From Porcincola intestinalis (GTDB lineage Bacteria; Bacillota; Clostridia; Lachnospirales; Lachnospiraceae): a stretch of 38,942 nt of DNA. A program made the translations under genes and the position numbers. Positions 7,788 to 15,845 of the stretch are shown here, piece after piece (the first letter of the stretch is position 1; every line of letters begins with the position of its first letter). The stretch is from NCBI RefSeq assembly GCF_009696445.1, contig NZ_VULZ01000019.1, forward strand, positions 1-38,942, given 5' to 3'. The notes under the pieces are model-generated. The model was not told the origin of the DNA. It saw only the letters and a program-made list of their open reading frames with translations, and ran no database searches.

Positions 7788-8576
7788 ATGAACAATCCGT
7801 ATATTCCGTTTCCTTCTGAAATTCTGGAGGTCATCCGCCATACGCAGAAGGAATATACCTTCCGCATGGCATACACCGGTGAAGTGAAGCCGGGCCAGTT
7901 CTTCGAGGTTTCCGTTCCCAAGTACGGCGAAGCTCTGATCTCCGTATCCGGCATCGGCCCCGGCTTTGTGGATCTGACAATCCGCAGGGTCGGCAGAGTG
8001 ACGAATGAGGTGTTCGAAACCTACGCCGGCCAGTCTCTGCTGCTCCGCGGCCCCTATGGAAATGGATTCGACGTTGAGCTCTACCGGGATGGGGAGACGG
8101 TTGTGGTCGCCGGCGGAACCGGTGTGTCGCCTGTGCGCGGCGTCATTTCCGCCCTGTCCAAGATGGACAATGCAAAGGACAAATACGCCATCACCGGTTT
8201 CAGGAGCCCCTCGGACATGCTGTTTCGGGACGACCTTGAGGCGTGGGAGAAGAGGCTGAACCTGATTCTGACGGTGGACGGTGCCCCGGAGGGATATGCA
8301 GGAAATGTCGGCCTGGTCACGAAGTATATCGCGGATCTTCCGCTGAGAGATCCGGCTTCGGCAAAGGCGATCGTAGTCGGACCGCCGCCAATGATGAAGT
8401 TCACGATCATCGAGCTGAAGAAGAAGGGGTTTGCGGACGAGAACATCACGGTATCCTACGAGCGCAAGATGTGCTGCGGCCTGGGAAAGTGCGGACACTG
8501 CCGGGTCAATGACACGTATATCTGTCTGGATGGCCCTGTGTTTAACTATGTCGATGCCAGAACGATGATGGATTGA
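7788..8576 (+). CDS. asrB: Anaerobic sulfite reductase subunit B
   Basis: A 262-residue flavoprotein reductase. It has a ferredoxin-NADP reductase-like FAD domain (RGPYGNGFDVELY), a nucleotide-binding domain (VVVAGGTGVSPVRG), VVGPPPMMKFT, and a C-terminal cysteine set CCGLGKCGHCRVNDTYIC for a [2Fe-2S] cluster, as in dihydroorotate dehydrogenase electron-transfer subunits. AsrB takes electrons from NADH for AsrA/AsrC. The ATG is separated from the asrA stop by one base; GGAGGGCAG inside asrA is the ribosome site. Confidence 0.95.
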   Translation: MNNPYIPFPSEILEVIRHTQKEYTFRMAYTGEVKPGQFFEVSVPKYGEALISVSGIGPGFVDLTIRRVGRVTNEVFETYAGQSLLLRGPYGNGFDVELYRDGETVVVAGGTGVSPVRGVISALSKMDNAKDKYAITGFRSPSDMLFRDDLEAWEKRLNLILTVDGAPEGYAGNVGLVTKYIADLPLRDPASAKAIVVGPPPMMKFTIIELKKKGFADENITVSYERKMCCGLGKCGHCRVNDTYICLDGPVFNYVDARTMMD

Positions 8577-8593
8577 TCCAGATTGGAGCATAT

Positions 8594-9580
8594 ATGGGAA
8601 ATTTAGATATCAATGTCGCAAAACTGAAGAAAAATGCCTTCCGCTATTCCAAGGTCCGCGGTGAAACGGCTTCCCGGATCCGGATTCCGGGCGGCGTGAT
8701 TGACAGCAAGTCCTTGGGACGCGTCGTGGAGATCGCCGAAAAGTATGGAAATGGTGTCATTGACATCACAAACCGCCAGGGGATCGAGATTCCGGGGATC
8801 CGGCTGGAGGATGTCGACAAGGTCAATGCGGAGGTTCAGCTTATCATCGACTCGCTCCGCATCAATCAGACGGAGGAAGGCAAGGGGTATCCTGCTTCGG
8901 GAACCCGGAACGTCATTGCCTGTCCGGGAGCGCGGCTGTGCCCGTTCGGCTGCTATGACACGACTGCCTTTGCGCAGAAGATGGAGAAGACCATCTACCC
9001 GAATGACCGTCATGTGAAGGTCGCGTTTACCGGCTGCTCGAATGACTGCGCGAAGGTCCGGCTGGCGGACTTCGGGGTGATCGGCATGACCGAGCCGCAG
9101 TACAACCCGGACCGCTGTGTAGCCTGCGAGCAGTGCATCAAATACTGCAGGCGGCGTTCAGTCGGAGCGCTTTCACTGAAAAACGGAAAGGTTGTCCGCG
9201 ATACGGCCAAGTGCATCGGCTGCGGTGTCTGTGTGACGTACTGTCCGACACGCGCATGGACCAGAAGCAAGGAGCATTATTTCCGTCTGGTAATTCTCGG
9301 ACGGACCGGAAAGAAGAACCCGCGTCTGGCGGAGGATTTCATCAAGTGGTGTGATGAGGAGAGCATTCTGAAGATCGCCGCGAACACCTACGCCTACATC
9401 GAGGAGTACATTGACCCGAATGCGGTGGAGCACAAGGAGCACATCGGCTACATCGTGGACCGGACGGGCTTTGAGAAGTTCAAGGAGTACATCTTCAAAG
9501 ATGTCACCCTGAACGAGAAGGCGGAAGTCGCCCAGCGCGTCTACTGGGGCGGAAAGCACTACGACCAGTACGGCGGCTGA
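8594..9580 (+). CDS. asrC: Anaerobic sulfite reductase subunit C (siroheme catalytic subunit)
   Basis: A 328-residue catalytic subunit. The siroheme-[4Fe-4S] ligands are visible as Cys110-x5-Cys116 (CPGARLCPFGC) and Cys148-x3-Cys152 (TGCSNDC). A ferredoxin-like insert follows with CVACEQCIKYC (175-185) and CIGCGVCVTYC (207-217). Salmonella AsrC is about 337 residues. The ATG at 8594, with TTGGAG upstream, is chosen over a TTG at 8573 that overlaps asrB. It reduces sulfite to sulfide with six electrons delivered through AsrAB. Confidence 0.95.
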   Translation: MGNLDINVAKLKKNAFRYSKVRGETASRIRIPGGVIDSKSLGRVVEIAEKYGNGVIDITNRQGIEIPGIRLEDVDKVNAEVQLIIDSLRINQTEEGKGYPASGTRNVIACPGARLCPFGCYDTTAFAQKMEKTIYPNDRHVKVAFTGCSNDCAKVRLADFGVIGMTEPQYNPDRCVACEQCIKYCRRRSVGALSLKNGKVVRDTAKCIGCGVCVTYCPTRAWTRSKEHYFRLVILGRTGKKNPRLAEDFIKWCDEESILKIAANTYAYIEEYIDPNAVEHKEHIGYIVDRTGFEKFKEYIFKDVTLNEKAEVAQRVYWGGKHYDQYGG

Positions 9581-9610
9581 GTGATCCGGCAGTCTGAATG
9601 CCGATTCGCG

Positions 9611-9712
9611 GTCCTGCAGCCGGACTGTCTTTTGCGGTTCGGCAGCAGAACTGCCGTACAGCCGCGCGCCTGTCGTCCTGCAGCCGGACTGCCTTTTGTG
9701 GTTCGGCAGCAG
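9611..9712. repeat. Two 38-bp direct repeats, period 64
   Basis: The segment 9611-9648 recurs at 9675-9712 with two mismatches; both begin GTCCTGCAGCCGGACTG and end GGTTCGGCAGCAG. They fill the gap between the convergent asrC and the MoxR-type gene. Each copy contains short dyads (GTCC/GGAC). No T-run terminator is seen. Confidence 0.8.
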
Positions 9713-9717
9713 GGAGC

Positions 9718-11358
9718 TTACTCGCCGCGCATCTCGGAGCGGATGTCATCGAGCTGCCTGCGGATGCCTGTCTGGGCATCATCAAACAGCAGCGACTTGT
9801 TGTACCGGTAATACCTGGGGCTTTCATGTTCTTTCAGGAAGTCCATGGCATACAGGCTTACAGACAGCTCGGTGATAAAGTAGACCATCTCCTGGCTTTC
9901 GCCGAAGGCGGCTTCCATAAAGTCAAAGGCATACTCCAGGCGGGCAGAGGTTCTTTCAGCAGCAGCATCCAGTCGTTCACGGTCTTTCATAAACGATTCC
10001 CGGAGCAGATCGAAGGCCGCCCCGGAGTTTTCCGGTATTCTTTCGGACAGCAGCAGGACATACCGGTCACAGGCCTGAAAAACAGGGCGGTACTCTGCTG
10101 TCAGAGCCTTCTCGCTCTGTCCGGCGTCCAGCCTGCTGTGAACCTGCAGTTTCAGATCGTTTACGATCGATTCCAGGATGGAAGTATAGGACGCTTCGTT
10201 TTCACTGACAGACCGGGCTGTATCCGCTGAGAAAGCGGATGCCTTGTCAGCCAGAGTTGTGTGGGCTTGGGAGGCTGAGGACGTGTCAGTCGGAGCTGTT
10301 CCGTCTGCGGCAGACGGCAGGGACCGTCTCTGGAATTCCTTCAGAATCGCATACAGGTGTCCCACATACCGGTCTGTTTCCCACCAGTTCTTGAAGTCGG
10401 CCGACAGGCGGGAGAGCAGCAGCGAGACGATTTCCACCCGCTCGTCAAATGCGGCATACCGGAGTTTGCTGAGTGTCCCGGGGCGGATGACACCGGACAG
10501 GATCTCGTCGACCTGGTAATCCTTCTGATAGCGGTTGTAAAGCTCCAGATAATTTGCAAAATCCTTCGCGATCGACGGGTACTGGAGATACTGGCCGACC
10601 ACATCCTCGTCCATCGTCTTTCCAAGCCGTTCGTAGGCATAAAGCATCTCTGAAAGATCTTCCCATCCGCGCGCCGTGACAAAGCGCATGCCGTCCACCG
10701 TTGTCTCGCAGCGGTAGAAGTTGTCTCTGTGAATATTCAGGTAGGAAATGACCGCCCCATGAATGCCGGCCTGGTCTGCGTACTTCCGCCAGACCGGGTA
10801 ATCGGCCTCCACATCGATTACCTTGACACGGTCCAGCGTCACAACATCGAAATCGCGGACAGATTTGTTGTACTCCGGCGGATTTCCGGCAGCAACAATG
10901 ATCCAGCCCTTCGGCACCTTCTGGTTTCCGAAGGTCTTGCACTGAAGAAACTGCAGCATCGTCGGGGCAAGTGTCTCGGATACGCAGTTAATCTCATCGA
11001 TGAACAGTATTCCCTCTGATTTTCCGGAAACCTCCATGCGGTCATACACGGAGGCAATGATCTCGCTCATCGTATACTGGGTGACGGATACTTCATTTCC
11101 GCCGTACGTTTTTTTCTCGATATAGGGAAGCCCGATGGCACTCTGGCGGGTGTGATGGGTGATCGTGTAGGCCACCAGGCCGATGTCGCACTCGGATGCG
11201 ATCTGCTCCATGATCTGCGTCTTGCCGACGCCCGGAGGCCCCATCAGGAGCACCGGACGCTGCCGGATCTCCGGAATCCGGTAAGCCCCATATTCATCCT
11301 TGTCGAGGTATGCTTCGATTGTGTCCTTGATTTCCTGTTTTGCTCTCTGAATATTCAT
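9718..11358 (-). CDS. MoxR-type AAA+ ATPase
   Basis: A 546-residue protein. The N-terminal AAA+ module has Walker A GPPGVGKT (40-47), Walker B ILFIDEIN (117-124) and a sensor-1 block IIVAAGNPPEYN near 155, as in MoxR ATPases. A helical middle follows, then a low-complexity Ser/Ala/Thr linker (about 355-395) and a further helical C-terminal domain of about 150 residues, longer than standard MoxR proteins of about 330. Such ATPases remodel partners that carry VWA domains. It is the last gene of the minus-strand trio with the VWA/HExxH and LRR genes. The ribosome site is weak (TTGAG), and 160 bases without a gene separate it from the VWA gene. Confidence 0.85.
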   Translation of the reverse strand: MNIQRAKQEIKDTIEAYLDKDEYGAYRIPEIRQRPVLLMGPPGVGKTQIMEQIASECDIGLVAYTITHHTRQSAIGLPYIEKKTYGGNEVSVTQYTMSEIIASVYDRMEVSGKSEGILFIDEINCVSETLAPTMLQFLQCKTFGNQKVPKGWIIVAAGNPPEYNKSVRDFDVVTLDRVKVIDVEADYPVWRKYADQAGIHGAVISYLNIHRDNFYRCETTVDGMRFVTARGWEDLSEMLYAYERLGKTMDEDVVGQYLQYPSIAKDFANYLELYNRYQKDYQVDEILSGVIRPGTLSKLRYAAFDERVEIVSLLLSRLSADFKNWWETDRYVGHLYAILKEFQRRSLPSAADGTAPTDTSSASQAHTTLADKASAFSADTARSVSENEASYTSILESIVNDLKLQVHSRLDAGQSEKALTAEYRPVFQACDRYVLLLSERIPENSGAAFDLLRESFMKDRERLDAAAERTSARLEYAFDFMEAAFGESQEMVYFITELSVSLYAMDFLKEHESPRYYRYNKSLLFDDAQTGIRRQLDDIRSEMRGE

Positions 11359-11519
11359 CTCAACAGGACATCATCCATGCCCGATCTCTGCCGATCCAAG
11401 GCGGGAAGACTGTCCATCCTCCTTCCAAGACTGCTTGTGTGATTAGTAAAAGGGCGGTGCAAACCCCATCTGAACGACAGCTCAGCTGGTGAGGTTCACG
11501 CAGGTATCGGCTGCGGATT
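11359..11519 (-). other. Gap inside the trio, no gene seen
   Basis: These 161 bases between the VWA and ATPase genes hold no credible frame, clear hairpin-plus-T terminator or promoter. Confidence 0.4.
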
Positions 11520-12896
11520 TCACAGCTGGTCCTTTGGCCATACGAAGGCCGAATCCAGAAGGGCGTCTTTTTCCTGCTCAATGTCCTCCCTCGGGAGGAT
11601 CAGCTTCATCGCCCAGGGCGGAACCTGCCGGTCATCCGCGCTTTCCTCGCAGAAGATGAAGGCCGTCTCATAGGGCGGCTTCTTTTTGGGGTAGATTCCC
11701 TTGCCGTCCGTAAAGTACAGCAGTCCGCGGAGATTCCGGAATTCTTTTTTCCGGATCAGGTCTGCCACATAGTCGAAGGCCGGACGGAAGTCAGTACCAC
11801 CCTGTCCATTCAGCTCAAAATGTTCCATATATGTTTTCAAGTCTTTCTGAGAGGTGATTTTCTCATCCGACAGCACCTTCTCATCACACTGCAGAATCCG
11901 GATGTTGACCTTATGAAGATAGCTTTCGGACTCACTCAGAATGCTGTAGGTCTCCTCCAGAAAGGCGTGCACAAGCGCCCCCGTGACAGACATCGATACG
12001 TCGATGACAATCACAAACTCATCAATCTTCTTCACTTCCCTGAATTCCTGAGGCTCGATCAGCGGCATGTTTCCGTAATGACTCAGCCCGAAGGTATACA
12101 GAACATAGTCGAAGGTATCCGGATCAACGTGCATCTCCTCGCGCAGCGCCGCAAACTTCCTGAGGAAGGAGCGGTAGTCATATTTTTTCCTGTTCTCGAC
12201 TTTTGTCTGTTCGAGGAAATCGCTGTCCTTCTGCGACATCTCTGTGGAGAAGGATTCCATCTGCGTCTGCGTCTTCTTTGAGATATCGTCCCATTTGTTC
12301 CGGAGCTTCAGTGCAGCGGGCGGAAGCGGACTGTTCGGATTCGCCGGATTCAGCGAAGGCCAGAGACTGTGGTCGTCGACGGAGAATTCGGCCTTCATGC
12401 GGGCAGCCTCCCCGCGGTCTGGCGCCATCAGAACCAGCTGGCGGTATATGCACTCGGCATTCAGAACGGGGGTGCGCTTTTCAAGCTCTGCTCTGAGACG
12501 GCTTCTGTACTGACTGTGGGCGATCCGGGTCGACCGGAAATGACCGTCGTCAATGAGAAATTCAACAGCCATATCGCAGGCAAGCATCCACAGCGTCTTG
12601 CTGTGCCTGACCGGCTTGAAGATGTGTCGAAACAGACAGTGGTAGACCTCATGCAGGTAGACGCGGTTGACAAGCCTGCGATTCTTCTCAAAAAGGTCCG
12701 CAAGCGCCTTCGGATGGACGACGAGGGACCTGCCGTCTGTTCCAAAAGAATCGATATCAGTCGATGCAACAAATGAAAGACTTGACAGCGCCAGCCCGAG
12801 GTAATGCATGTCAAAGTACAGCTCATTGCGGCTGCCTGTCAGAATCTCCTGCGAGACCTTGACAAACCGGTTTGCGAGGTCCTCAGCGGTTGTCAT
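11520..12896 (-). CDS. Metallopeptidase-like (HExxH) and VWA domain protein (DUF2201 type)
   Basis: A 458-residue protein. The N-terminal half carries HEVYH (82-86) in the context LHEVYHCLFRH, the zinc motif of the DUF2201 metallopeptidase-like domain. The C-terminal half is a VWA domain with MIDAS residues D299-x-S301-x-S303 (VIDVSMSV), Thr368 in GGTDF, and FTDGKG near 397. The two parts are joined by a charged helical segment (about 200-250). The ATG at 12896 follows GGAAAGGAAAA; a longer frame to 12947 has no ribosome site. The partnership with the adjacent MoxR ATPase fits known MoxR/VWA pairs, in which the ATPase acts on or through the VWA protein. Peptidase activity is not proven by the motif alone. 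Confidence 0.85.
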   Translation of the reverse strand: MTTAEDLANRFVKVSQEILTGSRNELYFDMHYLGLALSSLSFVASTDIDSFGTDGRSLVVHPKALADLFEKNRRLVNRVYLHEVYHCLFRHIFKPVRHSKTLWMLACDMAVEFLIDDGHFRSTRIAHSQYRSRLRAELEKRTPVLNAECIYRQLVLMAPDRGEAARMKAEFSVDDHSLWPSLNPANPNSPLPPAALKLRNKWDDISKKTQTQMESFSTEMSQKDSDFLEQTKVENRKKYDYRSFLRKFAALREEMHVDPDTFDYVLYTFGLSHYGNMPLIEPQEFREVKKIDEFVIVIDVSMSVTGALVHAFLEETYSILSESESYLHKVNIRILQCDEKVLSDEKITSQKDLKTYMEHFELNGQGGTDFRPAFDYVADLIRKKEFRNLRGLLYFTDGKGIYPKKKPPYETAFIFCEESADDRQVPPWAMKLILPREDIEQEKDALLDSAFVWPKDQL

Positions 12897-12986
12897 ACGG
12901 TTTTCCTTTCCGAATGCGTTATTCAGGAGCGGGCTGCTGACGGGCAAGGTCCATTTCCTGCCCGGATTTTATTCAGCAGGTAACAC

Positions 12987-14249
12987 TCAGAAATCATACT
13001 TGCTCCTGGAGGAGGGGCGGAACATTCTGCGGCGCAGATCCATCAGAAAGACGGAGGCATCCGCCCGTCCGGCAGAGGAGGCCTGGTCGATCATGTGGTC
13101 GAGCAGCTTTTCGGTGAAGTACCCGGAGTGCTCCAGCACACGCAGCCAGTCGGTCAGATCCGTCTCCTGGTCGGCAAGGAGAAATGTCCAGAGCGCATCG
13201 GACCGTGCTCTGAGACAGGACACATAGTTCGCCAGACAGGTGCCGGACAGCTCGGCGGGCGTGATCAGCCGGTCAAGACAGAGTCGGACAAGCGTCTGCG
13301 GCATCTCCTGGGCGTCTGCTGCCGGCAGGAGACTGTCATACTGGCTGTACTGCAGCTTTCGCTGCAGAAAACACTGGCGGTACTGGTAGCCGGTTCCATG
13401 CCAGATGATTTCAATGATGCGGGCAGGCGTATTCTCCTTCGGCTCCTCATAGTATTCAGGAAAGAGAAGACGCACCGCGTCCTGACCGGAGGAATCCTGA
13501 AGCCGGACCTCCACTTCGTGATTCACTGTCCGCAGAACCTCCTGCAGCAGTGCAGGTGTAGCAGGTGGAGCAGAGGAGATGTTTTCCGGCAGCAGCTGCG
13601 GGGGGAGGGAGTCTGCGCGCTGCTGTCCCGCCTCTGGATCTTCCGATGGAGCGGCTGAAATGGCCTGCCGGAAGATCAGCACCGAGAGGGCAGGGCAGGA
13701 ATTGAACAGTCCGGACCCGATCCGTCTGATCGATGCCGGGAAGGAGACGGTCTTCAGATTGTCGCAGCCATAGAAGGCATAGTTGCCGATCGCGGCAAGG
13801 GCATCCGGAAGGATCACAGCCCTCAGCCGTCTGCCGCAGAGCGAAGGCGGAAGCGTGCTTAGACGCTCAGAATTCTGAACGGCTGCGTTCACAGAGGCAT
13901 CCGGGCGCCCAGTGACAGGGCGGCAGACATCGCCAACAAGCTGGTTATTCTGAACGGCTGCGTTCACAGAAGCACCCGGGCGCTCTGTGCGCTCGCCGGA
14001 AGAATGCGTGGACGCTGCAGATGCCCCGGCGCCGGTTGATTGAAAAGTCCCAAAGTGCCCGGAGCGCACAGCCCGGCGCTTCTCAGATTCTGCGTACAGC
14101 ACAGAGGGCTCGTCTGCAAATGCATGATCGGCCAGCTCCCTCACGGGTTTTCCATCAATCTGCTCAGGGATCTGAATCGTGTCTGATTCTGTATACACCC
14201 GGAACAGAATGACATATGTTGATCTATCAATGTAATCGATGACATCCAT
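12987..14249 (-). CDS. Leucine-rich repeat (LRR_5-like) protein of the MoxR/VWA trio
   Basis: A 420-residue protein without a signal peptide. It opens with a short IQIPEQIDGKPVRELADHAFADEPSV repeat. Further LRR_5 (BspA-type) units follow at about 140-195: LRAVILPDALAAIGNYAFYGCDNL and KTVSFPASIRRIGSGLFNSC. Between them lies a Ser/Gly/Arg-rich insert with a duplicated ASVNAAVQN block. The C-terminal half (about 240-420) is helical and unrecognised. It is upstream of the VWA gene (90-base gap), so it may be the sensor or adaptor of the trio; this is inference. Start is the ATG at 14247-14249; no strong ribosome site was identified for it. Confidence 0.65.
   Translation of the reverse strand: MDVIDYIDRSTYVILFRVYTESDTIQIPEQIDGKPVRELADHAFADEPSVLYAESEKRRAVRSGHFGTFQSTGAGASAASTHSSGERTERPGASVNAAVQNNQLVGDVCRPVTGRPDASVNAAVQNSERLSTLPPSLCGRRLRAVILPDALAAIGNYAFYGCDNLKTVSFPASIRRIGSGLFNSCPALSVLIFRQAISAAPSEDPEAGQQRADSLPPQLLPENISSAPPATPALLQEVLRTVNHEVEVRLQDSSGQDAVRLLFPEYYEEPKENTPARIIEIIWHGTGYQYRQCFLQRKLQYSQYDSLLPAADAQEMPQTLVRLCLDRLITPAELSGTCLANYVSCLRARSDALWTFLLADQETDLTDWLRVLEHSGYFTEKLLDHMIDQASSAGRADASVFLMDLRRRMFRPSSRSKYDF
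13872..13983. repeat. In-frame duplicated 36-bp block in the LRR gene
   Basis: A block starting ATTCTGAACGGCTGCGTTCA is present at 13872-13908 and again at 13947-13983 with a few mismatches, 75 bases (25 codons) apart. It encodes the repeated ASVNAAVQN segment, so the insert has grown by in-frame duplication. Confidence 0.8.
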
Positions 14250-14286
14250 AATTCAGAAGACCTCATAAGCCCGTACAGTCTCAGGC

Positions 14287-14385
14287 ATGGCAGTTGCGAT
14301 GGTAGGGCACAACCAGAAGCCCATCCGCGATATGTACAGGGATATCGCACTTCAGGAATGGCAGCCGCGATGGTAGGGCACAACC
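14287..14385. repeat. Duplicated 3' end of trmO
   Basis: The 28 bases at 14358-14385, coding the last codons of trmO, recur at 14287-14314 with two mismatches, period 71. The downstream copy still encodes VVPYHR-like residues followed by a stop, as expected of a tandem duplication remnant. Confidence 0.75.
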
Positions 14386-15050
14386 TCGCAGACGGTCAGG
14401 ACATCCCCATCTACGTGGAAACGGATATCATAGCCGGCAAAGGCGACGCCGTACCTGCGGGCGGGATCGTTCTGGTAAGCCGGCCGGGGGTCCTGCTTCA
14501 GAATTTCAACCGCAGGGCGCCGCTTGCCTTCCGGCAGGACGCGCAGCCATTCCTCAGGGAATATGACCTTCAGTTCTTTGTCTTTAACACGGTCTGCGAA
14601 TCCGCTGACAGCCTCCGGATGGCTGTCGGTGTACCGGATGTAGGGCTTGATATCGAGAATCGGCGTTCCGTCGAGCAGATCCGCTCCGGATATATGTAGA
14701 ACAGGGCCGACCCCCTCGCGCATCTCAATCTGATCCAGCTTTACGGACGACAGGCCGATCGGATTGGGCCGGAAGGGCGAGCGGGTAGCAAAGACGCCGA
14801 CATGCGTTCTGCCGCCAAGACGAGGCGGGTAGACCATCGGAGACCAGCCTGCAGCCTCATTTTCGGAAAATTTCCAGATCAGCCAGAGGTGAGAGTACCC
14901 TTCAAGTCCGATCACCTCATTCGGATCCCGGTACCCCGGTTCAAAGATGACCTCCGCCTTGAGCGAATCGATGAGATTGCTCTGGCGCGGAATCCCGAAC
15001 TTCTCCTGAAAATCGCTGTGAATGACAGCAATCCTTTTCAGCTCAGCCAC
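14352..15050 (-). CDS. trmO: tRNA (N6-threonylcarbamoyladenosine37-N6)-methyltransferase-like protein
   Basis: A 232-residue TsaA/TrmO-family protein (E. coli TrmO about 235). Family blocks are visible: GLEGYSHLWLIWKF, FATRSPFRPNPIGLS and DLLDGTPILDIKPYIRYTDS. TrmO uses S-adenosylmethionine to methylate t6A37 in certain tRNAs. No ATG fits the N-terminus of the family; the GTG at 15048-15050 is preferred, giving VAELKRIAVIHSDF, with AGGAGG about nine bases before it. The open frame continues to 15206 but that part is unlike the family. Divergent from the CarD-like gene. The C-terminal 28 bases are duplicated downstream. Confidence 0.88.
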   Translation of the reverse strand: MAELKRIAVIHSDFQEKFGIPRQSNLIDSLKAEVIFEPGYRDPNEVIGLEGYSHLWLIWKFSENEAAGWSPMVYPPRLGGRTHVGVFATRSPFRPNPIGLSSVKLDQIEMREGVGPVLHISGADLLDGTPILDIKPYIRYTDSHPEAVSGFADRVKDKELKVIFPEEWLRVLPEGKRRPAVEILKQDPRPAYQNDPARRYGVAFAGYDIRFHVDGDVLTVCEVVPYHRGCHS

Positions 15051-15205
15051 TCTCCATGCCCTCCTTATCTGCCTCTTCGTCTTAAGACAGCTACAAGCCA
15101 GTATACCACAATGAACGGGGCCGGCAGGAACGAAATGGCGCCCTGAAACATCAATATTGACGAAAATGTTCGACGAATTGAAAAATGATTGTCTATTATG
15201 AGACA

Positions 15206-15234
15206 TTACAGGATTGCAAAGAAATTGGTATAAT
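15206..15234 (+). promoter_or_regulatory. Promoter of the CarD-like gene
   Basis: TTACAG and TATAAT are separated by 17 bases. The start codon is about 100 bases further on, leaving a long leader with no clear structure. Confidence 0.65.
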
Positions 15235-15331
15235 GATTATGTTGGCAAAACTGGAGTCTGATTACAAAAACTGAGAGAAGCAGGAACGGATTTCGATCAC
15301 GAAAACCGCCTGCCCGGAAAGGAGAGTGGAC

Positions 15332-15835
15332 GTGTATAGTATCGGACAATACATATCTTATGGCAACAGTGGTGTTTGCGAAGTGGTTGGCACGCGGGAG
15401 ATTGAGTCGGCGCAGCCTGGAGCGGGCATGAAGGAGTGCTATATTCTGCGCCCGCTCCATGACAAGTCCTGCACCATCACGACGCCGGTGGACAATCAGA
15501 AGGTCATCATGCGGGATCTGATATCTCCGGAGGAGACGAGACAGCTTCTGGCGGATATCCCGGAGATGGAGACGCTCCCGGACCAGAGCGCAAGACAGCA
15601 GGAGCTTTCCTATCAGAAGGCGCTTCACTCCGGGGACTGTAAGCAGTGGATCTGCCTGGTGAAGACCTTGAACCGCCGCATTCGCTCACGGATTGCGAAT
15701 GGCAAGAAAGTGACAGCGACAGATGACCGGTACTTCAAGGCGGCCACCGAGAAGCTCACGGAAGAGTTTTCGGTCGTGCTCGGAATCGGAGCAGACGAAA
15801 TCAAAGAAATCCTGAAAGATGCATTTACAATCTGA
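15332..15835 (+). CDS. CarD-like transcription regulator
   Basis: A 167-residue protein. The N-terminal YSIGQYISYGNSGVCEVVGT and the CYILRPLHDKSCTITTPVDN block form the Tudor-like RNA-polymerase-interacting domain of the CarD/CdnL/TRCF-RID family. The rest is helical (about 70-165). Such proteins bind the RNA polymerase beta subunit and stabilise open complexes. Two GTG codons are possible, 15326 and 15332; GGAAAGGAG (15316-15324) is properly spaced only for 15332. The stop is ten bases from the end of the convergent murI. Confidence 0.85.
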   Translation: MYSIGQYISYGNSGVCEVVGTREIESAQPGAGMKECYILRPLHDKSCTITTPVDNQKVIMRDLISPEETRQLLADIPEMETLPDQSARQQELSYQKALHSGDCKQWICLVKTLNRRIRSRIANGKKVTATDDRYFKAATEKLTEEFSVVLGIGADEIKEILKDAFTI

Positions 15836-15845
15836 AACGGCCGGC

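Noticed and set aside
9598-10230. A plus-strand frame across the repeats and the MoxR gene end
   Set aside because: It lies mainly antisense to the ATPase gene and has no ribosome site or family resemblance.
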